This document shows positions 1 through 6,711 of a stretch of DNA of 8,629 nucleotides, piece after piece (positions within the stretch are counted from its first letter, which is position 1; the number at the start of each line of letters is the position of its first letter). A model generated the notes under the pieces. It saw nothing but the letters and a program-made list of their open reading frames with translations, did no database searches and was not told the origin of the DNA. Source of the stretch: an uncultured Actinomycetes bacterium (lineage in GTDB: Bacteria > Actinomycetota > Acidimicrobiia > Acidimicrobiales > RAAP-2); NCBI GenBank assembly GCA_903826715.1, contig CAIKFN010000148.1:1-8629 (forward strand), read 5' to 3'. The translations under genes and the position numbers were made by a program.

Positions 1-89
1 GGTCCAGCAATGAGCTTCTTAACCTGTTTTTGACCTTTAGCGCAGAAACTGCACTTAATAAGGTCGCTATTTTCGCCAAACTTTGCCAC
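1..89 (-). CDS. clpX: ATP-dependent Clp protease ATP-binding subunit ClpX, N-terminal fragment (cut by window edge)
   Basis: ClpX is the AAA+ unfoldase that recognises substrates and threads them into the ClpP chamber in the cytoplasm. Only 29 codons are inside the window. They read VAKFGENSDLIKCSFCAKGQ and continue KQVKKLIAG, which is the start of the ClpX zinc-binding domain: the first CxxC pair is C13 and C16, followed by the conserved QKQVKKLIAGP stretch. The start is GTG at 87-89, with a good ribosome binding site GGAGG at 96-100, six bases upstream. The gene follows clpP on the same strand after a 66-base gap, as in the usual tig-clpP-clpX order. The AAA+ domain and second zinc CxxC lie off the left edge, so intactness cannot be judged. 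Identification is firm because the zinc-finger start is distinctive. Confidence 0.93.
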   Translation of the reverse strand, partial: MAKFGENSDLIKCSFCAKGQKQVKKLIAG

Positions 90-155
90 GGAAAACCTCC
101 GACACGACCTCCGCCTTGTTCCATCCTAGGTGGTGAAGGGGTAAAAAAATGGTAC

Positions 156-764
156 CTATGGACGCTTAGAGATCACTTCGTCAATGAGGCCGTATTCAAC
201 GGCTTGTGCTGCGCTGATGATGAAGTCACGGTCAGTGTCTTTAGTTACCTTCTCGACGCTTTGACCAGTGTCAGCGGCGAGCATTTCATTGAGAGTGTCT
301 TTCATGTGAAGAATTTCTCTCGCCTGAATTTCAATGTCAGTTGCTTGTCCACCAACGCCACCCCACGGTTGGTGCATAAGTACGCGTGAGTGCGGAAGTG
401 CATAGCGCTTGCCCTTGGCGCCCGCGCCAAGAAGTACTGCAGCAGCAGATGCAGCTTGTCCGAAACAGAACGTTGAAACGTCTGGCTTTACGTACTTCAT
501 GGTGTCGTAGATCGCAAAGAGTGCAGTAATCTCTCCACCAGGTGAGTTGATGTAGAGGTTGATGTCCTTGTCTGGGTCTTCAGACTCGAGGAACAACATC
601 TGTGCACAGATGAGGTTCGCAATCGTGTCGTCAATGCCAGTACCGATGAAGATAATGCGTTCCTTCAAGAGTCGGCTGTAGAGGTCATAGGCGCGCTCGC
701 CTCGGTTTGATGTCTCGATAACTGTTGGTACGAGATAGTTCATTGCTTTGAAGTGTTCGTTCAC
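156..764 (-). CDS. clpP: ATP-dependent Clp protease proteolytic subunit ClpP (ClpP2-like)
   Basis: Serine peptidase that forms the tetradecameric degradation chamber of the ClpXP/ClpCP proteases in the cytoplasm. The 202-residue length is normal. The catalytic triad is complete: Ser106 in GQAASAAAVLL, His131 in MHQP and Asp180 in DTDRDF; the spacings match E. coli ClpP. The substrate-binding YINSPGG loop is at 71-77. The GQAASAAAVLL and AIYDTMKYV segments resemble, from memory, mycobacterial ClpP2 more than ClpP1, which has GMAASMG around the serine. The start is GTG at 762-764, nine bases after the tig stop, with AAGG and GAGG just upstream; an ATG at codon 8 (741-743) is possible but has no ribosome binding site. 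No second clpP lies beside it, although many actinobacteria have a clpP1-clpP2 pair here. Confidence 0.96.
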   Translation of the reverse strand: MNEHFKAMNYLVPTVIETSNRGERAYDLYSRLLKERIIFIGTGIDDTIANLICAQMLFLESEDPDKDINLYINSPGGEITALFAIYDTMKYVKPDVSTFCFGQAASAAAVLLGAGAKGKRYALPHSRVLMHQPWGGVGGQATDIEIQAREILHMKDTLNEMLAADTGQSVEKVTKDTDRDFIISAAQAVEYGLIDEVISKRP

Positions 765-773
765 GCCTCTACC

Positions 774-2111
774 TTATGCGTCTAAGTCTTGACTTTGGTC
801 AACCTTGAGAAGTTCACGGTCAATTTCCACGCCATCAGGGTCAACAAAGGTCACGTTGTCGTTAAGCCAGCGTGAAGCTTTCATCTTTGCGACTTCAGCC
901 TGGAAGGTAACAACTCGCCCAGAGTCACGGAGATTTTGACGAAGGATTTCTGGCTTCGTGCTCATTGCCTCTGCTGTGGAGATGAGTTCTTCTTCAACTT
1001 CAGCTTCAGTTGGCTCAATCTTCTCAGCCTTAACGAGTGCACGAAGTCCAAGGTCAATTCGAACTGCACGCACTGCGTCAGCACGAAGTGTTGCGAGCAG
1101 GTCGTCAGGTGTCTGGTTCGTAATTTGCAGGAATGTTTCAAGGTTGAGGTTCTGCTGCGAAAGTCGGTGTCCCAGATCGTGAAGTCGTTCGTTTGTTTCA
1201 CTTGAAATCAGTAGGTCTGGGGCAAGTTCTTCAGGAACAAGGTCACTGAGAGCAACTAACACTGCGTCACGCTGTGACATTTGTGCTTCAACAACCTTCA
1301 TGCGACGCATTTGAGAAATGATCTGCTCGCGCATCTCATCAACGCTCTTCCATTCAGTATTTTCTTCTACCCATGCATCATTAAGTTCAGGCATTACTCG
1401 CTCTTTAACCTGCTTGAGCTTGAGTTCGTACGTTGCAGTTTCTGTTGTGCCAGCAAAATTTCCGTTGAGTTTCAAATCTTCGCCAGCCTTAAGGCCAACA
1501 ATCAGTTCGTCGACGCCATCTGTAATTACGCCTGAGCCAACCGTGTACATGTAGTCAGACATTTCAAGCGGATCATCTTCTGAGTCAATTTTCTGCATAC
1601 GGATGTCCATAGTCACAAGGTCATTAAGCGCAATTGGACGATCTACGTCTTGAAGCTCGGCGTCGGCTTCACGGAACCTGTCAATCTGCTTTAGTACTTC
1701 ATCATCAGTTACATTCGGCGAAGGAATTTCAACACGAAGATCATGGTGTCCTTTGATGCTTGCTTCAGGTCGTACTTCTACTTCTGCTTCGAATGTAAGT
1801 GGTCCTGATTCTTCGCCTGCGGTGATGTTGATGTCAGGTTGCCCGATTGGGTCAGTCAATGTGTCTGATACCGCGTGTGCATAAAAGTCAGGCATGGACT
1901 CACGAATTGCTTCTGCGCGAAGTGCTTCAACCCCACCGAGGTGAGCAATCAGTACGTTCTTAGGAACTTTGCCCTTGCGAAAACCTTTAATAGAGACCTG
2001 CTTAGACAGAGACTTGGCAGCACTCTCCATGGCGTCATTCATTTCGGTCTCGTCGACCTCAACGGTGAGCTTGATTCGGTTGTTTTCTAGAGTTGATGAA
2101 GTTGCACGCAT
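774..2111 (-). CDS. tig: Trigger factor, ribosome-associated chaperone / peptidyl-prolyl isomerase
   Basis: Trigger factor binds the ribosome at the exit tunnel, shields nascent chains and can catalyse prolyl cis-trans isomerisation. The 445-residue protein has the expected three parts. The N-terminal ribosome-binding domain (about 1-125) carries the signature GFRKGKVP at 43-50. An FKBP-like domain follows at about 155-240, with VGSGVITDGVDELIVGLKAGE as its recognisable core. A helical C-terminal chaperone domain covers about 245-425. The tail is acidic. The ATG at 2109-2111 gives the usual family beginning (short lead-in, then a TLE motif). No clear Shine-Dalgarno precedes it; TAGGCT 11-16 bases upstream could be a -10 box for a very short leader. 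The gene lies 35 bases after the MDMPI-family gene and 9 bases before clpP, so the four minus-strand genes probably share transcripts. Confidence 0.96.
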   Translation of the reverse strand: MRATSSTLENNRIKLTVEVDETEMNDAMESAAKSLSKQVSIKGFRKGKVPKNVLIAHLGGVEALRAEAIRESMPDFYAHAVSDTLTDPIGQPDINITAGEESGPLTFEAEVEVRPEASIKGHHDLRVEIPSPNVTDDEVLKQIDRFREADAELQDVDRPIALNDLVTMDIRMQKIDSEDDPLEMSDYMYTVGSGVITDGVDELIVGLKAGEDLKLNGNFAGTTETATYELKLKQVKERVMPELNDAWVEENTEWKSVDEMREQIISQMRRMKVVEAQMSQRDAVLVALSDLVPEELAPDLLISSETNERLHDLGHRLSQQNLNLETFLQITNQTPDDLLATLRADAVRAVRIDLGLRALVKAEKIEPTEAEVEEELISTAEAMSTKPEILRQNLRDSGRVVTFQAEVAKMKASRWLNDNVTFVDPDGVEIDRELLKVDQSQDLDA

Positions 2112-2146
2112 AGGGATATAGAGCCTACCGGCTGGGAGCGAAATCT

Positions 2147-2959
2147 CTAAATCACAATGGGCATGGCCTGGCTAAACGCTTGAGCCATGGCCTTATCGCC
2201 TCGTACGTCAGTCGCTGAAGCGTTGAGAAAGGCTTCAGCACCAATACGTCCGGCGCAGCGCCTCCAGAAGAGGGCCACGGGAGTTGTTATCTCTAAAACT
2301 GGCTGTTCTTCAGTCATGTCAACTGCCATGCAACGACCGTCAATAATTTTGAACATAAGTAGTCGACCAAGACGGCCAATGAGATTTATCTGCACGAGCG
2401 TCCCCTCAGGAGCTTGCATCTTTTTACCCAAGATGTAAGGCACTGCTCCTTCGAAGCGGTTCACTACAACTTCTTCGCCGGTCCCATGATCATCAGCAGG
2501 TTGCAGCAGTGCATCGCGAATGTCTTGTAAGTGAATCCACGAATCGAAGATTCGAGTTTCTTGAAATCTGAAATGTGGCTTTTCGCCTTCTGGACTCCAG
2601 CCAACTTTTTCCCACGCATCTTCATCAAGCGCCCGTAACCGCTTAAGAGATGCTTTTGTAACGCTGGAGAATTGCTCAAGTACTTCAATGCCAGCGAGGT
2701 TTCGGTTCGCCTGAACGAAGGCTTCATTGAGTTCACCAATTTGATTTTTTACGTGGGCCGGCATCTCGCCATCAAACGCTGGAACTTCGCCACCTGAAAG
2801 AAGTAACTCAAATCCGAGCAAGTGACTCAAGATGTCTTTCACGGTCCAACCCGGACAAGGAGTCAATGCGTTGTATTGCTCTGGGGCGAGAGGGCGCACG
2901 AGACGCTCAATTTGCGTCCACGTATCTTCAAGTGAGTCAGTAATCCACTCGTAGGCCAT
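2147..2959 (-). CDS. Maleylpyruvate isomerase family (DinB-like) mycothiol-dependent protein
   Basis: Member of the actinobacterial family that contains mycothiol-dependent maleylpyruvate isomerase (MDMPI_N, DinB-like four-helix fold). Family members use a metal and mycothiol in isomerase or transferase reactions; the substrate of this 270-residue protein is unknown. The N-terminal signature CPGWTVKDILSHLLG is at 35-49, with the likely metal ligand His46. The second signature RIFDSWIHLQDIRDAL is at 136-151. Aligning by spacing with the Corynebacterium enzyme's His/Glu/His site gives His46, Asp139 and His143, so Glu appears replaced by Asp. The remaining 100 residues fit the variable C-terminal domain. 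The ATG at 2957-2959 has GGAG a few bases upstream. It lies 35 bases before tig on the same strand, possibly co-transcribed, though a role in protein folding is not implied. Family call is solid, function open. Confidence 0.82.
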   Translation of the reverse strand: MAYEWITDSLEDTWTQIERLVRPLAPEQYNALTPCPGWTVKDILSHLLGFELLLSGGEVPAFDGEMPAHVKNQIGELNEAFVQANRNLAGIEVLEQFSSVTKASLKRLRALDEDAWEKVGWSPEGEKPHFRFQETRIFDSWIHLQDIRDALLQPADDHGTGEEVVVNRFEGAVPYILGKKMQAPEGTLVQINLIGRLGRLLMFKIIDGRCMAVDMTEEQPVLEITTPVALFWRRCAGRIGAEAFLNASATDVRGDKAMAQAFSQAMPIVI

Positions 2960-2990
2960 GGCTCTCCAATCGATCTAAATGAAGCCTAGA

Positions 2991-3014
2991 GACTGGTCGC
3001 TTTCAAGACCAGTC
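2991..3014. promoter_or_regulatory. Perfect 8-bp inverted repeat, candidate operator
   Basis: GACTGGTC (2991-2998) and GACCAGTC (3007-3014) are perfect inverted copies separated by 8 bases. They lie in the 89-base gap between the minus-strand MDMPI-family start and tRNA-Pro on the plus strand. Read on the minus strand, the spacer contains TTGAAA, a possible -35 box, so the repeat could be an operator over a promoter of the tig operon. No T-run follows on either strand, so a terminator is unlikely. Regulatory function is inferred from position only. Confidence 0.35.
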
Positions 3015-3048
3015 ATCTACAGCGTGTAACGTAGAGGTCTGCAGTTCA

Positions 3049-3126
3049 CGGGAAGTAGCGCAGCTTGGTTAGCGCGCCTGGTTTGGGACCAGGAGGCCGG
3101 GGGTTCGAATCCCCCCTTCCCGACCA
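3049..3126 (+). tRNA. tRNA-Pro (anticodon TGG), CCA encoded
   Basis: A full cloverleaf can be drawn. The acceptor arm is CGGGAAG paired with CTTCCCG. The D stem is GCGC/GCGC. The anticodon stem is CCTGG/CCAGG around the loop TTTGGGA, which places TGG at 3084-3086. The T arm is GGGGG, TTCGAAT, CCCCC. The discriminator is A and CCA is encoded at 3124-3126. TAACGT at 3027-3032 is a possible -10 box. The 3' end is only 7 bases from the stop codon of the convergent exported-protein gene, and no terminator is visible after it. Confidence 0.96.
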
Positions 3127-3133
3127 TTAGCGG

Positions 3134-4030
3134 TCAGCGAATTGATCGAGCCACTGATAACAGTGTGGCGAGCGAAAGATTGTACGAAGTAACACTCACC
3201 ACGGTTGACTTCATTGCCCCTGAGCCAGGAATTGTCCAGGTAACCAGGCCACCATTTGCTTTGACTTGTGTGGCCCCACATTTTCCAGCAGCCACTCCAG
3301 CGCAATTACTCAAAACCTGTGCTGTGTGGCCATTAACAATTTGAGAAGAAATTTTTGTATTGAATTCTGGTGTGCTCGCACATGTGCCTTGTGCTTTTTC
3401 AAAAATGCTTATGCCGGGCAGACTATTTCCAAATGTTCCACGGCCACCAATTGCAAAAACTCGTAGAGCCTTATCACTGCAAAGTGTTTTGTCGCTCAAG
3501 GTGAAGTGAGTGAATGTGAACCCTGCAAAGTTCTTTGGCTCATACGCGTTAAATCCCATGGTCGCACTGCTCTGAAGTTCGCTCAAACTAATTGCAAAAT
3601 CAGAAAGCGTATTCGATGCAATCGCCCCAATTGGTTGGTTTGATGCACCACTTGTTATGAAGACGCCAAGAGACAGCTCCTGAAAATTTACTACGGAGCT
3701 TTTTGCAACATGCTGCTTTGAGGAATGTGGCTTTACACAAACGCTGCTTAGACCTGACATGTACGAAGTGTTGGTGCTTATCCCGTAGCAAAGTTGCGAT
3801 GAGCTGTTATTTGTAAATGTAATAATTTCATGAAGAACGTCATTTCCAGGGATGCTGCCAATGTTGAATTGACATGTACTAGCTGCTTTATGCGAGCCTT
3901 GTCCTGCGCAGGAAACAATCTTCCCAAGGTGTCCCGATGCGTGCCACGTCCACGTAACGCTTGATGCTCCTGCACTCGAGGTAAGAGAAAGACTGAGGAG
4001 CAGTACAGCAAGGAAGGTTTTTATACGCAT
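3134..4030 (-). CDS. Hypothetical exported protein with eight cysteines, third gene of the DUF1800-DUF1501 cassette
   Basis: I do not recognise this protein. The 298-residue product starts with a Sec-type signal peptide: basic MRIK, a hydrophobic stretch FLAVLLLSLSL, then a likely cleavage site after AGA at residue 22. The mature part is rich in Ser, Thr, Gly and Asn and has eight Cys (41, 53, 81, 98, 184, 217, 243, 251). The even number suits disulfide-bonded secreted proteins. There is no second clear membrane segment and no sorting signal. I chose the ATG at 4028-4030; a TTG two codons upstream is possible, and neither has a good ribosome binding site. It follows the DUF1501 gene by 111 bases on the same strand with no terminator between, so it may be expressed with that pair. 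Its stop lies 7 bases from the convergent tRNA-Pro. It could be a surface partner or substrate of the DUF1501/DUF1800 proteins, which is inference from position. Confidence 0.78.
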   Translation of the reverse strand: MRIKTFLAVLLLSLSLTSSAGASSVTWTWHASGHLGKIVSCAGQGSHKAASTCQFNIGSIPGNDVLHEIITFTNNSSSQLCYGISTNTSYMSGLSSVCVKPHSSKQHVAKSSVVNFQELSLGVFITSGASNQPIGAIASNTLSDFAISLSELQSSATMGFNAYEPKNFAGFTFTHFTLSDKTLCSDKALRVFAIGGRGTFGNSLPGISIFEKAQGTCASTPEFNTKISSQIVNGHTAQVLSNCAGVAAGKCGATQVKANGGLVTWTIPGSGAMKSTVVSVTSYNLSLATLLSVARSIR

Positions 4031-4035
4031 GCGCA

Positions 4036-4075
4036 AAAGACTAGGTGGCTACTAATCACTTGGGTGAAAGTCTTT
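4036..4075. repeat. 7-bp inverted repeat upstream of the exported-protein gene
   Basis: AAAGACT (4036-4042) and AGTCTTT (4069-4075) are inverted copies separated by 26 bases, just upstream of the ATG at 4028-4030. Two half-sites or a loop in the leader are possible. Seven matching bases at this distance can arise by chance, so confidence is low. Confidence 0.2.
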
Positions 4076-4109
4076 GGGTCAGAAGGTCACAATTTTTTGC
4101 TTACTGAGC

Positions 4110-4121
4110 ACATTGCAATGT
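4110..4121. promoter_or_regulatory. 12-bp perfect palindrome in the DUF1501/exported-protein gap, candidate operator
   Basis: ACATTGCAATGT is its own reverse complement. It lies in the 111-base gap after the DUF1501 stop and about 80 bases upstream of the exported-protein start. There is no loop, so it would act as a dimeric protein site and not as an RNA hairpin. No known regulator is recognised. Confidence 0.25.
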
Positions 4122-4141
4122 TGCGCTGGAGAGTGTGGCGG

Positions 4142-5371
4142 TTACTTCGAAGAGAACAGTGGGAGTTTGGTGGTCCATCCAGGAATAATTTTGCCAACCG
4201 GAGTTGCGAGCAAGTCTTCAAGTATTGATCCGTAGACATCTCGAAAGTCAGTAGTAACGAGCATGTTTCCAGTTGAGTCGAGTTGCGTCAGTGAAGGCTC
4301 GTCACCAACGAATCCACCAACGCCAGATTTGCCGGCAATAAAGACTGCGTTCGAAGTACCGTGGTCAGTGCCTAAAGCTGCGTTGGCCTTAACACGACGT
4401 CCGAACTCGGTATAGACAACAACCGTTACATCGTTTGCTCTTTTTGTTCCAGCAATTTGCGACATGAAGCGTGCTACTGAGTCAGTCACTCCACCAATAA
4501 GTGCGTTCTGTGTGGTGACTTCATCAGCGTGGGTATCAAAGCCACCTATTGAGACTTCCCAAACTCTTGTGGGGGCGCCAGCACTAATAAGCGTTGCCAC
4601 TGAATCAAGCTGCGAGTTCAGCGATGTGTTGCCTACATTTTGAAGTGCTGTATTAACCGGCTTCGGTGTTCCTAATGCAAGTTGAGAAGTAACTGTCCCC
4701 GCTATTTGATACAAGTTGGAAATCGAGAGTGCGGCACTCTGTGCGGCAGGTGAAGCACCAGCCGTTTGCACGCCGAGCGCTTTGAATTGTTTCTGCGCTG
4801 AGCCACTTGGCAATTTGAAACCAGTTGTTGGCATCACTGACCCACTTTGCTTAGCTCCGGCAAATGCTGGTGGCATTGTTGAACCAATTGATACGGCGAG
4901 CATTGGATTTAGCGGCTGGGTATCAAGCCACCTGCCAATCCATCCAGTCGAAACTGACGTCGCTGGCGACGCAGTTTGCCAAATTGCCATTGATGAAAAG
5001 TGAGAAAGGTTTGGTTTCGGGTAGCCAACGCCGCGAACAATTGTCAACTGATTTGCATTCCATAGCGCTTGGAAGTTTTTCATGGCTGGGTTGAACCCAA
5101 GTCCATCACTTAGCGCAAGTACTTTGGACTGGTCAACAGATATGCCAGGACGTGAGGAGTAGTACGTCGAGTCGAGGTATGGAACCAATGTGTTGAGTCC
5201 ATCGTTTCCTCCGTACAGCGTGACCAGAACAACAATTGGAGTCTTTGAAGGCAGCGGTGATGCAGCGCCTGCAGCAGCTATTTCTAAAAGGCTGAGTGGC
5301 ACTGATGCAGTCATTGCGCCAGCACCAGTGAGCTTTAGAAAATCACGTCGAGAGAACTCTTCACATCTCAT
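4142..5371 (-). CDS. DUF1501 family protein, Tat-exported
   Basis: The 409-residue protein belongs to the DUF1501 family, which is related in fold to the alkaline phosphatase/sulfatase group; no biochemical function is established that I can name. A twin-arginine signal opens it: SRRDFLK at 7-13, then a mild hydrophobic stretch ending in AAAGAAS near 38, so export of the folded protein is expected. Family motifs follow in order: LYGGNDGLNT (52-61), SHF (123-125), GGFDTHAD (276-283), TEFGRR (321-326), TDHGT (335-339) and TTDFRDVYGSIL (373-384). The Asp, His and Asn residues in these motifs are candidates for a metal site. The ATG at 5369-5371 overlaps the DUF1800 stop as ATGA, so the two are probably translationally coupled. 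Length and motifs look complete. Substrate and role remain unknown. Confidence 0.92.
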   Translation of the reverse strand: MRCEEFSRRDFLKLTGAGAMTASVPLSLLEIAAAGAASPLPSKTPIVVLVTLYGGNDGLNTLVPYLDSTYYSSRPGISVDQSKVLALSDGLGFNPAMKNFQALWNANQLTIVRGVGYPKPNLSHFSSMAIWQTASPATSVSTGWIGRWLDTQPLNPMLAVSIGSTMPPAFAGAKQSGSVMPTTGFKLPSGSAQKQFKALGVQTAGASPAAQSAALSISNLYQIAGTVTSQLALGTPKPVNTALQNVGNTSLNSQLDSVATLISAGAPTRVWEVSIGGFDTHADEVTTQNALIGGVTDSVARFMSQIAGTKRANDVTVVVYTEFGRRVKANAALGTDHGTSNAVFIAGKSGVGGFVGDEPSLTQLDSTGNMLVTTDFRDVYGSILEDLLATPVGKIIPGWTTKLPLFSSK

Positions 5372-6651
5372 GCGTTCACCACGTATTCAGGTGCGTTGAG
5401 AGCTAGCCAGGTGAGTCGAGCTGGGTCGCTCGCGACACTTGCTAGTGCTTGCTGTGTCGAAGCTCCCCACCCAGCGACTCCGAGCCACATTGCAGCCGCC
5501 GCGACACGCTGCTTTGCGGGAAGAGAAGAAATTGGAGTGAGGTCACCATTACTAACGAGATACTGCGAGAGATTGATTCGTTCTTGCGCCTGAGCTGCTC
5601 CTAACCAGAACTGATCAGGTGGCCATCCACCAACATTTGGAGGATTGAAGGGAGTGTTGCCCATTCGAGCAAGCGCACTAAATACTGTTGACTGAGTGGG
5701 AAGTTTGGACGGCTGAATGTTGAGCGCTCGACAAGCACTGACTAACCACTCAACGGGAGACTTTGGCTGCGCGTGAAGTGGGTCACTGAGTGCAGAGTGA
5801 TACACCAGCGCCTTCACGGCGGCGCCAATGTCTCGTGTAGCGAATGAATCGCTCAACGTTGCATCTGGTTGAAGGTTTGACGAGTCGTAGAAACGAAACC
5901 ACAGACGCTGCGCAATGAAATCTTGGCAAAACTGTTCCTTGGTTAGAACGGCAACAGCATCTTGTGGGGAAAAAGATCCAGTACTTCCAAGAATATTGAC
6001 CGAGGAGTTGTCATGAATTCTTGGCGTCAAGGTTGCGGTCCCTGCTTCAAGAGAAAGTTTGTATCCAGTGAATGACTTCGCAAGTGCTGTGACGTCATCC
6101 TGAGAGTAATTACCGACCCCGAGTGTGAAGAGTTCCATGAACTCTCGAGACAAGTTTTCATTTGGAGCGGCGATTAAGTTTTGCTGGCCGTCGAGCCAGT
6201 ACTGCAACGCTGCATCATTGATCATTGACTGTGTCATGGTGTTGAAATTTCCCAGAGCATTTTGGCGAAGAATTTGATTCTGAATCAACATTGGATTGGC
6301 GTAATTAACTTTGCTGATCGCCGTTGCCCAGTGACCGTGCCAAAACCAAGTCATTCGTTCGGGCAGTGCATTTTCAGAAAGCACCATTCGATCGAGCCAC
6401 CAGAAAACAAGTTGGTAGTACTGCAGAGCATCTTGAAACTTTGCGGCTTTGGAAACTAGTGAACCAATTTTTGCAAATGTGGGAGTTATGAGTTGCGAGA
6501 GCCCAGAGTCAACAGCAGGAACGTTGAGTATGGCTGCTTGTGCACTTGCAACTCCACCGGCAAGAAGTTGCGCGAACTGCCCCGGCTTAGGACCGAAGCC
6601 AAAACGATGAATGAGGCGCGAGATCTGCGCTTGGCTCGAAAGCTGTGTCAC
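5368..6651 (-). CDS. DUF1800 family protein, no signal peptide
   Basis: The 427-residue protein belongs to the DUF1800 family, which is often encoded beside DUF1501 and has no defined activity known to me. Visible family motifs are LIHRFGFGP (13-21), MTWFWHGHWAT (100-110), NENLSREFMELFTLGVG (164-180), DVTALAKSFTGY (186-197) and FNPPNVGGWPP (335-345). The family core begins almost at residue 10, so there is no signal peptide or membrane segment. The start is GTG at 6649-6651; an in-frame TAA 12 bases upstream (6661-6663) rules out an extension. No Shine-Dalgarno is seen, but TAACGT lies 6 bases upstream, which fits a leaderless transcript. The stop overlaps the next start by 4 bases. tRNA-Arg is 60 bases upstream on the same strand with no terminator between, so read-through from the tRNA is also possible. 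Confidence 0.92.
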   Translation of the reverse strand: MTQLSSQAQISRLIHRFGFGPKPGQFAQLLAGGVASAQAAILNVPAVDSGLSQLITPTFAKIGSLVSKAAKFQDALQYYQLVFWWLDRMVLSENALPERMTWFWHGHWATAISKVNYANPMLIQNQILRQNALGNFNTMTQSMINDAALQYWLDGQQNLIAAPNENLSREFMELFTLGVGNYSQDDVTALAKSFTGYKLSLEAGTATLTPRIHDNSSVNILGSTGSFSPQDAVAVLTKEQFCQDFIAQRLWFRFYDSSNLQPDATLSDSFATRDIGAAVKALVYHSALSDPLHAQPKSPVEWLVSACRALNIQPSKLPTQSTVFSALARMGNTPFNPPNVGGWPPDQFWLGAAQAQERINLSQYLVSNGDLTPISSLPAKQRVAAAAMWLGVAGWGASTQQALASVASDPARLTWLALNAPEYVVNA

Positions 6652-6657
6652 GTCTAA

Positions 6658-6663
6658 ACGTTA
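6658..6663 (-). promoter_or_regulatory. Possible -10 box for a leaderless DUF1800 transcript
   Basis: On the minus strand TAACGT (TANNNT pattern) ends 6 bases before the GTG start, so transcription would begin at or next to the start codon. No convincing -35 box is seen. The absence of a ribosome binding site supports the idea. The same hexamer lies upstream of tRNA-Pro. Confidence 0.3.
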
Positions 6664-6711
6664 CCGACCGTCATTGTGAGCACCGTGTGAAAGTACTAGC
6701 AATTTCCTGAG

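Noticed and set aside
141..156. Run of seven T on the minus strand after clpP as an intrinsic terminator
   Set aside because: The only inverted repeat before it is the 6-base GGTACC, too short for a stem; clpX follows with a good ribosome binding site.
30..389. Open reading frame on the plus strand across clpX/clpP
   Set aside because: It lies opposite two well-identified genes, has no family resemblance and is explained as their antisense shadow.
741..743. ATG at codon 8 as the clpP start
   Set aside because: It has no ribosome binding site, while the upstream GTG has AAGG and GAGG and fits the short gap to tig. It stays a minor alternative.
4034..4036. TTG start for the exported protein
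   Set aside because: An ATG two codons later gives the same signal peptide, and neither start has a better ribosome binding site.
4716..5003. Plus-strand open frame inside the DUF1501 gene, and similar ones opposite tig, DUF1800 and the aldehyde dehydrogenase
   Set aside because: No ribosome binding site or recognisable domain, and the opposite strand encodes intact proteins of known families.
3127..6711. Recent mobile island
   Set aside because: No integrase, transposase, terminal repeat or duplicated tRNA 3' end was found; only the tRNA orientation hints at insertion.
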